Shown here in pieces: positions 16,473 to 25,148 of a stretch of 26,491 nucleotides of DNA (its first letter is position 1; the number at the start of each line of letters is the position of its first letter). The notes under the pieces were generated by a model. That model saw nothing but the letters and a program-made list of their open reading frames with translations, searched no databases and was not told where the DNA came from. Made by a program: the position numbers and the translations under genes. Origin of the DNA: JAUZPB01 sp037140715 (GTDB lineage: Bacteria; Bacteroidota; Ignavibacteria; Ignavibacteriales; SURF-24); contig JBAXDX010000036.1 in assembly GCA_037140715.1 (NCBI GenBank), positions 1-26,491 of the forward strand, given 5' to 3'.

Positions 16473-17558
16473 ATGTCAGATAAGTCTTTAAAGCCGGCTG
16501 AAGCCTTAAATAGAAATAAATTGAAAACGGAAAAACCTTACGTTTATGAAAAAATGATAAAATTGGAAGAAAAATATAAACGCGGGGAAAGCATTGCTAT
16601 CATTCAGTTTCAATATAATTACCAGTGCAATTTTAGATGCGAGCATTGTTCTATTGAACCGTTCCAAGGGAAAACTGATAAAAAGTCGTTTACTATAGAA
16701 AATGTAAAGGAGCTTGCCCGTCAGGCCGATGAGCTGGGACTGGCAAGGTTCGTAATTACAGGCGGCGAGCCGTTAATTTTTAAGGATCTTGATGAATTGG
16801 TCGCGGCAATTGATCCGCAAAAATTCTTTATCAACTGCGATACAAACGGATGGCTGTTTAATGAAAAGAAAGCTAAACATTTTAAAAACATTGGTATCGA
16901 CAGAATTCAATTAAGTATTGACAGTCTTGATCCGGAAACTCATGACGAATTCAGAAGAGTAAAAGGATCACACGCCAGAACAATGAAAGCTGTTGATATT
17001 GCTTTGGAGACCGGGCTGGGTATTTTTATTCAGACTGTCGTTACTAGGCAGCGGCTTTATTCCGAAGAATTCATTGAGTTTATTAAATATTTCAACAACA
17101 AAGGGGTTGGAGTATTTGTAAGTTACGCTAAACCCGTTGGCGCATGGCAGGGCGTTTATGATGGTTTGGTAACTAAGGATGATTATAAATATATGGAAGA
17201 GCTTGAGAAAAAACATAATGTTTTTACTCATTTAACTCCTGCTTATGGATTAAATATGGGTTGTATTGCGTTAAAAGGTATGATTTCGGTAACTCAATAC
17301 GGAGATGTGCTTCCCTGCCCGTATATTCATACTTCAATCGGGAACGTATTTGAAGAACCATTGAAGGATATTATTGAAAGAGGGAAATCAATTAAATGGT
17401 TTGGCGAACATATTGACACATGTTCAATTGCAGAAGACAGGGATTTTCTTGAAAATATTGTTGCAAAAAAAATCGATGGCAAACCTCTTCCGGTTCCTTA
17501 TGATCAGGTATTTACTGATGAAGACAAAACTAAAATCCCTTGGAATGTCGGGTTATAA
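16473..17558 (+). CDS. Radical SAM protein (SPASM-like)
   Basis: The 361-residue protein has the radical SAM cluster motif CNFRCEHC (C52, C56, C59), the SAM-binding GGEP (97-100), and TNGWLF and LSIDSLDPETHD, typical of the MoaA/PqqE branch. The C-terminal part has C264, C282 (in GDVLPCPY) and C317. These resemble a reduced SPASM region, so one auxiliary Fe-S cluster is possible. Radical SAM/SPASM enzymes modify peptides or small molecules, and I cannot name the substrate. AAGGGA eight bases before ATG 16473 is a fair ribosome binding site. The next gene follows after three bases. Confidence 0.87.
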   Translation: MSDKSLKPAEALNRNKLKTEKPYVYEKMIKLEEKYKRGESIAIIQFQYNYQCNFRCEHCSIEPFQGKTDKKSFTIENVKELARQADELGLARFVITGGEPLIFKDLDELVAAIDPQKFFINCDTNGWLFNEKKAKHFKNIGIDRIQLSIDSLDPETHDEFRRVKGSHARTMKAVDIALETGLGIFIQTVVTRQRLYSEEFIEFIKYFNNKGVGVFVSYAKPVGAWQGVYDGLVTKDDYKYMEELEKKHNVFTHLTPAYGLNMGCIALKGMISVTQYGDVLPCPYIHTSIGNVFEEPLKDIIERGKSIKWFGEHIDTCSIAEDRDFLENIVAKKIDGKPLPVPYDQVFTDEDKTKIPWNVGL

Positions 17559-17561
17559 CTT

Positions 17562-18086
17562 ATGGGCGAACTGATAATATTAAACGATGCTATTGAACTA
17601 ATTGATAAATATGTGCCTGATCCTTCTATTGGCCTTCCGGATGAAGTCTTCTATTATGTTAGCAGAACGACTCCATTGGTTAATGTTGATCTGTTGATTA
17701 AAGATGAAAATGGGCGTACGCTGTTAGCATGGAGAAACGATAAGCATGCAGGAACGGGATGGCATATTCCCGGCGGGATTGTAAGATTCAGGGAAACTTT
17801 TGAAACTCGTATAAAAAAAGTTGCAAAAACTGAGATTGGGACGGATCTTGAATTTAAGAAAGAGCCACTTGCTCTTAATGAGATTATTAATTTTAAGAGA
17901 AAGGAAAGGAGCCATTTTATCTCTGTTCTTTTCGAATGTTTTCTTAGTGAAACATTCGTGATTGAGAATAAAAATCTTTCCCCAAATGATGCGGGCTATT
18001 TAATGTGGCATGACAAATGTCCGGATAACCTGATTAAATTTCATGACATTTACAGAAAATATTTTAATCGTCAGCATCAGAAATAA
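17562..18086 (+). CDS. NUDIX hydrolase resembling GDP-mannose hydrolase (Gmm)
   Basis: The 174-residue protein contains a NUDIX fold. The box at 71-95 starts GGIVRFRE (G72, E78) but the later R-E-x-x-E-E positions read KKVAKTEIG, so it is degenerate, as in Gmm-type GDP-mannose mannosyl hydrolases. The upstream GWHIPGG (67-72) is typical of NUDIX proteins. The presence of a Gmm-like enzyme suggests an NDP-hexose pool linked to this cluster. It may hydrolyse a GDP-sugar or sanitise a pathway intermediate. The start is ATG 17562, three bases after the previous stop; the sequence before residue 35 is not conserved. Confidence 0.75.
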   Translation: MGELIILNDAIELIDKYVPDPSIGLPDEVFYYVSRTTPLVNVDLLIKDENGRTLLAWRNDKHAGTGWHIPGGIVRFRETFETRIKKVAKTEIGTDLEFKKEPLALNEIINFKRKERSHFISVLFECFLSETFVIENKNLSPNDAGYLMWHDKCPDNLIKFHDIYRKYFNRQHQK

Positions 18087-18098
18087 ACAGGGATATAT

Positions 18099-19124
18099 TT
18101 GAAAGCAAAGAATATTAGCGGACAGGCTCCAGGCGGAAAAAGAACAAGACTTGCGGATGCGATTCCCCTAAGTACTCCTTATGTCGTTCAAATATTTCCC
18201 GTTTATGCTTGTAATTTCAAATGCAGTTATTGTATCTTCTCAATTGACAAACAGCAGCGCGGGTTTATATCTGATAAAATTACGATGGATTTCGATCTGT
18301 ATAAAAAGGCTGTCGATGAAATGACGAAGTTTCCGGAGAAGATTAAAGTATTAAGATTTGTCGGCATCGGAGAGCCTTTAATTCATAAAAATATTGTTAG
18401 TATGGTTCAATACGCGGTTGAAAAGAATGTGGCAAATACTGTCGAGATTCTTACTAATGCATCTTTGCTTAATCAAAATTTATCGGATGCGCTTATAACG
18501 GCGGGGTTAAACAGACTGGTAGTTTCCTTGCAAGGGACAACTAAGGAAAAATATAAGGATGTTTGCGGAACAGATATTAATTTTGATAGTTTTGTCGATA
18601 ATCTAAAGTATTTTTATGAGCATAAAAAACAAGCTCAGGTTTACATTAAAATTGTTGATACAGCTATAGAAGGAAAAGACGATGAAAATATGTTCTTTGA
18701 GATATTTGGCGATATATGCGATACTATGGCTATTGAGCATACCGTTCCTATTCATTCAGGTATAGAATATGAAAATGTTATAAAACAAAAAGATAATACA
18801 GTAACTCAGTTCGGGTTGCCTGTTTCTGAAGTTAAAATTTGTCCCCAGCCATTTTTTACGATGCAAATCAATCCGGATGGAAAAGTCGTTCCTTGTTTCT
18901 CTTTTGAATACCCTGAAATAATGGGGGACTGTAATAACGAGAGTATAGATGAAATCTGGAATGGAGAAATATATAATCAGTTCAGGAAGAAGATGCTGGA
19001 CGGTTCTGAATTTGTTTCCGAAGCTTGTAAAGATTGTAATATTATTAAATATCGTCTTTTCCCGGAGGACGATTTGAAAAACGATGCAGAAAGACTCAGG
19101 CAGTTTTTTGAAGTTGGAAAATAA
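18099..19124 (+). CDS. Radical SAM/SPASM protein
   Basis: The 341-residue protein has CNFKCSYC (C38, C42, C45), GIGEP (89-93) and a full C-terminal SPASM-like region: C248 in KICPQPF, C266 in GKVVPCF, C278, and C310 with C313 in EACKDC. SPASM regions bind auxiliary 4Fe-4S clusters and occur in enzymes that mature peptides or modify sugars. TTG 18099 is the only reasonable start before the motif, with AGGGAT about 8 bases upstream. No candidate precursor peptide is found nearby. It differs clearly from the radical SAM product of 16473, so the two are likely separate steps and not duplicates. Confidence 0.87.
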   Translation: MKAKNISGQAPGGKRTRLADAIPLSTPYVVQIFPVYACNFKCSYCIFSIDKQQRGFISDKITMDFDLYKKAVDEMTKFPEKIKVLRFVGIGEPLIHKNIVSMVQYAVEKNVANTVEILTNASLLNQNLSDALITAGLNRLVVSLQGTTKEKYKDVCGTDINFDSFVDNLKYFYEHKKQAQVYIKIVDTAIEGKDDENMFFEIFGDICDTMAIEHTVPIHSGIEYENVIKQKDNTVTQFGLPVSEVKICPQPFFTMQINPDGKVVPCFSFEYPEIMGDCNNESIDEIWNGEIYNQFRKKMLDGSEFVSEACKDCNIIKYRLFPEDDLKNDAERLRQFFEVGK

Positions 19125-19146
19125 GCAGTAATTAAAATTAACCGAT

Positions 19147-20103
19147 TTGAAGCATTTGAAAATTGCAATATTAGGTGCTACATCGCATCTCGCAAAAGGA
19201 TTGATTTACAATTTTCTGAATGATGACAAATTTTCATTGTCTCTTTATACAAGAAATATCGGTCAGGTAAATAGTTTTATTGATTCAATAGGGAAAACAG
19301 GCAGTAAAAATTATTCAGTTATTTATGAATATGATGATTTCCTTAACTATTCATACGATCTTATTATAAACTGTACAGGTGCAGGAACTTATAAAAAATT
19401 AGATGGAAAATTCAGTAGCTTTTTTACTATTACGGAAAAATATGACAATCTTTGCATTCAAAGTTTATTGAACTATCCTGGCTCTCTTTATATTAGTTTT
19501 AGCAGCGGAGCGGTTTATGGCAGAGGACTTTCAAAACCAGTTAATGAAAATACTTCTAATAAGTTAAGAGTTAACCATTTAAAGCCGGAAGATTTTTATA
19601 CTATTGCCAGGCTTAATGCCGAAAATAAACACAGGGCTTTTAATAATTTAAAAATTGTCGATCTTAGAATATTTTCATATTTCAGCCGATTCATTGATCT
19701 TGCAGACGGCTATTTTATTGCTGAAATAATTGATTCGATTATAAATAATAGAATTTTGATTACAAACAAATCAAACATTGTAAGAGACTATGTTCACCCT
19801 GAAGATATTTTCTCATTAATACTAAAATGTGCTGAAAAAGATTTTATTAATGAAGCTTTTGACGTAATGAGCGCCAAACCAATAGATAAATATGAAATTC
19901 TTGATTTCTTTTCGCGGAAATATGATCTAAAATATGAAATGAATGATGAGTATGAACATGTAAATTCAACAGGAACTAAAATCGTATATTATTCAAGATA
20001 TAACAAAGCATCTATGATAGGTTTTAAGCCGGGATATACTTCCGCTGAAGCGATTAAATCCGAGGCGGAAATAATTATAAAAAACAACAAATCTATGTTA
20101 TAG
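19147..20103 (+). CDS. NAD-dependent epimerase/dehydratase-like SDR
   Basis: The 318-residue protein is an extended SDR, probably acting on an NDP-sugar. Residues 5-20 form the Rossmann start, although the glycine loop reads GATSHLAKG instead of GxxGxxG. SSGAVYG (119-125) is the catalytic serine region. The usual YxxxK reads YTIAR (Y151, R155), so the lysine is replaced by arginine. VRDYVHPEDI (about 217-226) is strongly typical of nucleotide-sugar epimerases. The loss of lysine suggests changed or lost activity. The start is TTG 19147, and a second TTG lies at 19156; both are weak. The gene lies at the point where base composition becomes markedly AT-rich. Confidence 0.75.
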   Translation: MKHLKIAILGATSHLAKGLIYNFLNDDKFSLSLYTRNIGQVNSFIDSIGKTGSKNYSVIYEYDDFLNYSYDLIINCTGAGTYKKLDGKFSSFFTITEKYDNLCIQSLLNYPGSLYISFSSGAVYGRGLSKPVNENTSNKLRVNHLKPEDFYTIARLNAENKHRAFNNLKIVDLRIFSYFSRFIDLADGYFIAEIIDSIINNRILITNKSNIVRDYVHPEDIFSLILKCAEKDFINEAFDVMSAKPIDKYEILDFFSRKYDLKYEMNDEYEHVNSTGTKIVYYSRYNKASMIGFKPGYTSAEAIKSEAEIIIKNNKSML

Positions 20104-20273
20104 GCGATCGACCCGAATGATTTTCATTTACTTTAAAGTTGTGAATGGGAATATAACTACATGATAATTAATTATTCTCTTAGAATCTCGATTCCCAGAT
20201 ATAGTGCTTACATTTACAACCATAATATGCTTTTTTAACACTCCAATGTCATATTTAATGAGAGGTTAAATAA

Positions 20274-21764
20274 ATGTACTGTGAACCCATACAAAACGAT
20301 GTTAAACCACTTATAAGCATTTTCATCTTCAATTACTATGCTCTTTACCTAAGAAAGTGTTTTGATAGCATCTTTGAACAGAATGTTCTTGACAATATCG
20401 AGATAATCTATTCCGATGATAATACTACGGATGGCTCTTGGGATATTGCAATTGAATATGCATATCAATATAAAGGTATAATAACTTTAACTAGGAATAA
20501 AAGAAGTATCGGACCGAAGAACAACTTATCTAATTGTTTGTATATGTCTAAAGGCAAGTATTATGTTCCTTTATGTTACGACCAGGCATTTTTATCTGAG
20601 TATGTTAAACAATGCATTCAAACGATGGAATCTGATCCATTTGCAGAGTTTGCTATAGTATATCGCAGAGTTAAAAATTCGGATCCTCTACCAGATATAA
20701 AAGGTAGTCCGCTTGTTAGTGTCCTTATTTTCAATTATAATTATGGATGTTATCTTAGTCAATGTTTTGACAGCGTAATTGCTCAAACTTATGATAACAT
20801 AGAGATAATCTTTTCCGACAACGCATCAACAGATAATTCATGGGAAATAGCAACCGAATATTCTCTGAGGTATCCGGGAAAATTTACCATTACCCGCAAT
20901 CGAAAAAATTTTGGAGTAGAAGTTAATTGGTTGAATTGTGATCTTAATAATAAAGGTAAATATTATATATCATTATGTTCTGATGACGCGCTTGTCCCTG
21001 AATATATTGAAAAATGTGTTAATGTCCTTGAAGCTTATCCAAATGTTGCTTTTTCTATGGTTCATCGTACAATTATTGACCAATATGGTCAGCAGATTAA
21101 AGAACCCCCATTTTATAATTGCTCCTGTATAATTCCGGGAGCAGAGCAAGCCGCTGTTTATATGATGGCTGCAGTTAACCCAAGTGTTTCTCAAATTATG
21201 TATAGAAAGGTCAGAACTAATGAAAAAAAACCTTTGGGAGATAACCTTGTGGCTCGTTGGTACAGTTCTCGTATACTTGATTTTAATTTATGTTGTGAAA
21301 ATCCAATTGCTTATATAAAAGAACCATTATTATTACATCGATTACATTTACAAAATGATTCATTTAATGCAGCAAAAAATATGATGGAGGTAATTGGACC
21401 ATACGTGCTCCAACATCAATTTGCTGATACTGCAAATGTTTACAAATTAAAAAATGTAATGGAGCGTTTGCCAAAGTCTATAGAGAAACTAAGTCAATTG
21501 TGTTTGCGATATTGTGCAAGAGCATTATTAGGAAAAGATGAAAGAAATTCTTTGAGATATTTTTATTTGGCAGGTGCATTAATGCCAGAAATTACATCAG
21601 AACCAATTTTTATAAAGCTTCAGGAATATTGGAAAGCGGATGATTCGAAAAAAAAGGAAATTATTGAATTCCTAAATACTACCGATAACTTAACAACTCG
21701 TTCTGTGTCTTATGATCCGCCACAGGGAAGCATTCCGATAACGTATCATAAATTATTTGTATGA
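20274..21764 (+). CDS. Tandem-domain family 2 glycosyltransferase
   Basis: The 496-residue protein carries two GT-A catalytic domains. The first (about 12-135) has ISIFIFNYYALYLRKCFDSI, SDDNTTDGSW (47-56) and, at the metal-site position, CYDQ (101-104). The second (about 147-270) has VSVLIFNYNYGCYLSQCFDS, SDNASTDNSW (181-190) and the intact CSDD (235-238). The halves clearly come from an internal duplication. The first half has lost the acidic pair of its metal site, and so may bind but not transfer. The remaining 220 residues are helical and unrecognised. AGAGGT 7 bases before ATG 20274 is a good ribosome binding site. The gap before it (170 bases) shows no gene that I accept. Confidence 0.85.
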   Translation: MYCEPIQNDVKPLISIFIFNYYALYLRKCFDSIFEQNVLDNIEIIYSDDNTTDGSWDIAIEYAYQYKGIITLTRNKRSIGPKNNLSNCLYMSKGKYYVPLCYDQAFLSEYVKQCIQTMESDPFAEFAIVYRRVKNSDPLPDIKGSPLVSVLIFNYNYGCYLSQCFDSVIAQTYDNIEIIFSDNASTDNSWEIATEYSLRYPGKFTITRNRKNFGVEVNWLNCDLNNKGKYYISLCSDDALVPEYIEKCVNVLEAYPNVAFSMVHRTIIDQYGQQIKEPPFYNCSCIIPGAEQAAVYMMAAVNPSVSQIMYRKVRTNEKKPLGDNLVARWYSSRILDFNLCCENPIAYIKEPLLLHRLHLQNDSFNAAKNMMEVIGPYVLQHQFADTANVYKLKNVMERLPKSIEKLSQLCLRYCARALLGKDERNSLRYFYLAGALMPEITSEPIFIKLQEYWKADDSKKKEIIEFLNTTDNLTTRSVSYDPPQGSIPITYHKLFV

Positions 21765-21792
21765 GCAGTTTTAACAAAAGGAACATATATTA

Positions 21793-23601
21793 ATGAAATA
21801 TTTACTTGTAATGCCTAAAACAGCGGCAAAGTCTTCTGGAGGTTATAATGTATTCCCTGTCGGCATTGCTTATGTTTCCGCAATGTTAAAAAAACAAAAC
21901 TTTAATGTATATACATCAAATCTTGAATTTCATGGAGGCGATACATTTGAAGCATTAACCCAACTCATTCTTGAAAATAATATCGATGTTATATGTACTT
22001 CCGGGTTAAGTCGTGATTATTACAAGGTGAAGGAAATTATTAATATTGCACGTCAAATAAATCCAAACATCATTACTGTAATTGGCGGAGGTATAATAAG
22101 TAGTGATCCTGAACCTGCTATTATGTCCTTAGATGCTGATATTGGTGTTATCGGTGAAGGGGAGAATACAATTTGCGAATTGGCGTATGCTTTAGATCAT
22201 AATCTTTCTTATGCCAATGTACCGGGGTTAATTTATAAAAATGAGCAAAATAGATATATCAAAACTGCTAATAGATCTGAGATTGAAGATATTGACGCTA
22301 TTCCATTTCCTGATTATGATGGCTTTAGTTTTTCAGAGTATTTAAAAACAATCAACTATAAGACTGTTTATGTGCTCGCAAGCAGATCGTGTCCGTATTC
22401 GTGTACTTTTTGTTTTCATCCATCCGGCAAGAAATATCGTCAACGATCTTTAGATAATTTATTTATTGAAATCGGTTTTCTATTGAATACATATAATATT
22501 AAACATTTGTCTATTTCAGATGAATTGTTTGCATATAAAAAGGAAAGGGTTATTGATTTTTGTCAACGTATTAAACCTTATAATGTAGCTTGGACACTTC
22601 AGCTAAGAGTTACTGATGTTGACGTTAATATGTTACAAATTATGCATGATTCAGGGTGTATATGTATCAGTTATGGGATTGAAAGTACAGATAATATAAT
22701 TTTAAAGAGCATGAAAAAACAAATTACTGTCGAGCAAATTGAATATGCTTTAAAAATAACATATGATATGAATATAGATATACAAGGGGGACTCATTTTT
22801 GGCGATATTGCCGAGACAAAAGATACTATGGTAAATACATTAAAATGGTATGATGACCATTCCTATTATGCCCTTGAGCTTAATATGATTCAAATTTTTC
22901 CTGGTACACCGTTATATAACTTTGCATGTGAGAATGGGATAATAAAAAATAAGATTGATTATCTAAAAGAAGGATGTCCATTAGTTAATGTTTCAAAATT
23001 AACAGACAGCGAGTATAAAAATCTATCTTCGCTTTTATATGAGAAAAATATGCGTTCTAAATATTTGCCTAATATATTTAGTGTTACGGATATTGATTTA
23101 AATGGAAATTGTAATATTGAAATGATATGCAATAAATGTGGTTCGCCAACTTCTTTTATAGCAAATATTCTTCATGTGCAAATGCAACTTTGTCCTCAGT
23201 GCAGGCAACGGCATTACGTTGATCCTTTTAATTATATTTCACATTCACAGAAATTAATGAGTCATTATTTTGAAAAAGATAATTGTGTTGCCTTATGGGG
23301 TGCTGGTGAAATATGTATAAAGTTATTAGATAATTACGACATTTTCAAAAATGATAAATATAAAATTGTTGATATTTCTAAATCGCGACAAGGCTATTCA
23401 GTTTGCAGTAAAAAAATATTTTCGCCAGAGATAATAAATGAGGAAAATATTAAAACAGTTATTATTACGGTTGTAAAAAGAAAAGATGAAATTATAAATC
23501 AACTTAATATTCGCTTTCCTTCAATAACGAAGGTCTATTTACCTGATATAGAAAAAAATGGTGGGAATATTTCACTTATTTTTAAAAATATACTGAAATG
23601 A
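21793..23601 (+). CDS. B12-binding-type radical SAM protein with zinc ribbon and Rossmann-like module
   Basis: The 602-residue protein has four parts. Residues 1-140 resemble the cobalamin-binding fold of BchE-type radical SAM enzymes (VIGGGIIS at 97-104, VIGEGENT at 119-126) but lack the DxHxxG motif. Residues 190-380 are a radical SAM domain with CPYSCTFC (C200, C204, C207) and YGIES (294-298). Residues 446-470 form a CxxC...CxxC zinc ribbon (C446, C449, C467, C470). Residues 498-590 form a Rossmann-like module starting ALWGAGEI. It may carry out a methylation, ring or carbon-chain reaction on a sugar or lipid substrate; this is inference. AAAAGGAA about 10 bases before ATG 21793 supports the start. 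The next gene is a tandem paralogue. Confidence 0.88.
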   Translation: MKYLLVMPKTAAKSSGGYNVFPVGIAYVSAMLKKQNFNVYTSNLEFHGGDTFEALTQLILENNIDVICTSGLSRDYYKVKEIINIARQINPNIITVIGGGIISSDPEPAIMSLDADIGVIGEGENTICELAYALDHNLSYANVPGLIYKNEQNRYIKTANRSEIEDIDAIPFPDYDGFSFSEYLKTINYKTVYVLASRSCPYSCTFCFHPSGKKYRQRSLDNLFIEIGFLLNTYNIKHLSISDELFAYKKERVIDFCQRIKPYNVAWTLQLRVTDVDVNMLQIMHDSGCICISYGIESTDNIILKSMKKQITVEQIEYALKITYDMNIDIQGGLIFGDIAETKDTMVNTLKWYDDHSYYALELNMIQIFPGTPLYNFACENGIIKNKIDYLKEGCPLVNVSKLTDSEYKNLSSLLYEKNMRSKYLPNIFSVTDIDLNGNCNIEMICNKCGSPTSFIANILHVQMQLCPQCRQRHYVDPFNYISHSQKLMSHYFEKDNCVALWGAGEICIKLLDNYDIFKNDKYKIVDISKSRQGYSVCSKKIFSPEIINEENIKTVIITVVKRKDEIINQLNIRFPSITKVYLPDIEKNGGNISLIFKNILK

Positions 23602-23779
23602 AGTTTGACAAGTGAAAACTGAAAAATAAATGAAACTAGTCGAAACTAAATCCATATCCAAGAAATTCTACAAATTGAGTCCTTAATATGCAATAGTTTG
23701 CCTTTACTCTTACTTTGTCTAAAGTTAATGAATTTTCTAATAAAAACATACGCATTGCCGTACGTGAAAGAGGAACAAA

Positions 23780-25108
23780 ATGATTTCTAAGTTTTTTAAT
23801 GATAAAACAAAAGTATCCCAGTCAAATAATCGGGAATTGAACTACTTATTAATTGCTCCTAGAATTTCTCCTTTACCATTTCCAAAAAATTTGACAGATA
23901 TTCCTGACCATGAGCGTCCAGTAATTCCTCATGGATTAGCCTACATATCTTCTAGTATGAAGACTATATCAAAAAGTGTATATAATCTTAACTTGGAATT
24001 TGAGAGTAAGGAAGTATTTGAGGCTATTCAGAATTCAATTGAGAAATATCAAATTGATGTCGTATTAACAACCGGTTTATCTGGACAATTTTCGAAAATA
24101 AAAGGAGTAATAAATTACGTAAAAACTATTAATCCTGATATTATTGTGGTTGTTGGAGGTGGTGTTATTACTTCTTCGCCAGAAGTTGCGATGAATGCTT
24201 TTGAAAATGTAGATATTGGGGTGATTGGAGAAGGTGAATATACAATATGTGACTTAGTTGAGGTATTAAATAATGGGGGAGAATTGGCAAGCATTAGTGG
24301 AATAATTTACAAAAATGAAGGTGAATTTATTACTACTATTCATCGCGATGAAATAAGAGACCTGGATGCCTTGCCATTTCCTGATTACTTGGGATTAGGT
24401 TATGATAAACTTTGGAATGCAGGAAGAGGAGTAGCGATTATAGCAGCACGATCTTGTCCATTCAATTGTACTTTTTGTTGGCATCCATCCGGGAGTACTT
24501 CCAGAATGAGGTCTGTCGACAATATAATTAGTGAAATCAAGTTATTAGCGGAAAACTATCCAATTGGAGGAGTAGGTATAGTTGGTGAGAGTTTTTTCAC
24601 TAATAGAGATAGAGTTATTGAGTTTTGCGAAAAAATCAGACAGTTTAAAATTGATTGGAGTTGCACCATGCATGCATCTTCCTGCAAGAGAGATTTATTG
24701 GAAGTAATGCGTGAAAGCGGTTGCATCTCGATTTGTATTGGCATTGAAAGTGCCTGCGATAGTGTACTGAAAAGTATGAATAAAAAAACAAGTTTTAAGA
24801 AGATAGAAGAAGCACTTAATCTCATCAGGGATTGTAAAATAGGCGTTACTGGAAATTTTATTTTTGGAGATATTGTTGAGGATATGCAAACAGTTGAAAA
24901 AACAATAAATTGGTGGAGAGATAATCGCAAATTTCCGATAAGTTTGATGTGGATTAATATATTCCCTGCTACGGCGATGTATAAATACGCTGTTGAAAAT
25001 GGAATTATAGAAAACGAAGTTGAGTATTTGAGAGAACTGTCCCCGTATAAATATTTCAAAACTTACAATCGAAGAACGAAAGGAGTTATCGCTAAGATTT
25101 TTAACTGA
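23780..25108 (+). CDS. B12-binding-type radical SAM protein, 5' part of a frameshifted gene
   Basis: The 442-residue frame is a paralogue of the 21793 product. It shares the cobalamin-fold pattern VVGGGVIT (124-131) and VIGEGEYT (148-155), again without DxHxxG, and a radical SAM domain with CPFNCTFC (C226, C230, C233) and IGIES. AAAGAGGA a few bases before ATG 23780 is a strong ribosome binding site. Homology to its paralogue stops after VEYLRELSP, and the last residues, YKYFKTYNRRTKGVIAKIFN, have no match. The correct continuation (INISKLTIEERKELS...) is in another frame from about 25044 on. One C too many, or two bases too few, near the CCCC run at 25041-25044 would explain this. Joined, the gene would encode about 622 residues, close to the 602 of the paralogue. 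Confidence 0.85.
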   Translation: MISKFFNDKTKVSQSNNRELNYLLIAPRISPLPFPKNLTDIPDHERPVIPHGLAYISSSMKTISKSVYNLNLEFESKEVFEAIQNSIEKYQIDVVLTTGLSGQFSKIKGVINYVKTINPDIIVVVGGGVITSSPEVAMNAFENVDIGVIGEGEYTICDLVEVLNNGGELASISGIIYKNEGEFITTIHRDEIRDLDALPFPDYLGLGYDKLWNAGRGVAIIAARSCPFNCTFCWHPSGSTSRMRSVDNIISEIKLLAENYPIGGVGIVGESFFTNRDRVIEFCEKIRQFKIDWSCTMHASSCKRDLLEVMRESGCISICIGIESACDSVLKSMNKKTSFKKIEEALNLIRDCKIGVTGNFIFGDIVEDMQTVEKTINWWRDNRKFPISLMWINIFPATAMYKYAVENGIIENEVEYLRELSPYKYFKTYNRRTKGVIAKIFN

Positions 25109-25148
25109 GCAAGCATTTTACACCTACTCCCCTAAGAGTTTTTCAATA

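Noticed and set aside
20161..20238. 25-codon frame in the gap before the tandem glycosyltransferase, as a possible RiPP precursor for the radical SAM/SPASM enzymes.
   Set aside because: It has no ribosome binding site, no leader/core pattern, and no repeated Cys, Gly or Ser; chance is the simplest explanation.
25041..25044. Programmed ribosomal frameshift at the CCCC run.
   Set aside because: The paralogue next door needs no shift, and no slippery heptamer or strong downstream structure is evident; mutation or sequence error is simpler.
24556..25059. Minus-strand 167-codon frame and other long minus-strand frames such as 4501-4905.
   Set aside because: They lie fully opposite well-supported genes, have no recognisable motifs, and look like shadow frames.
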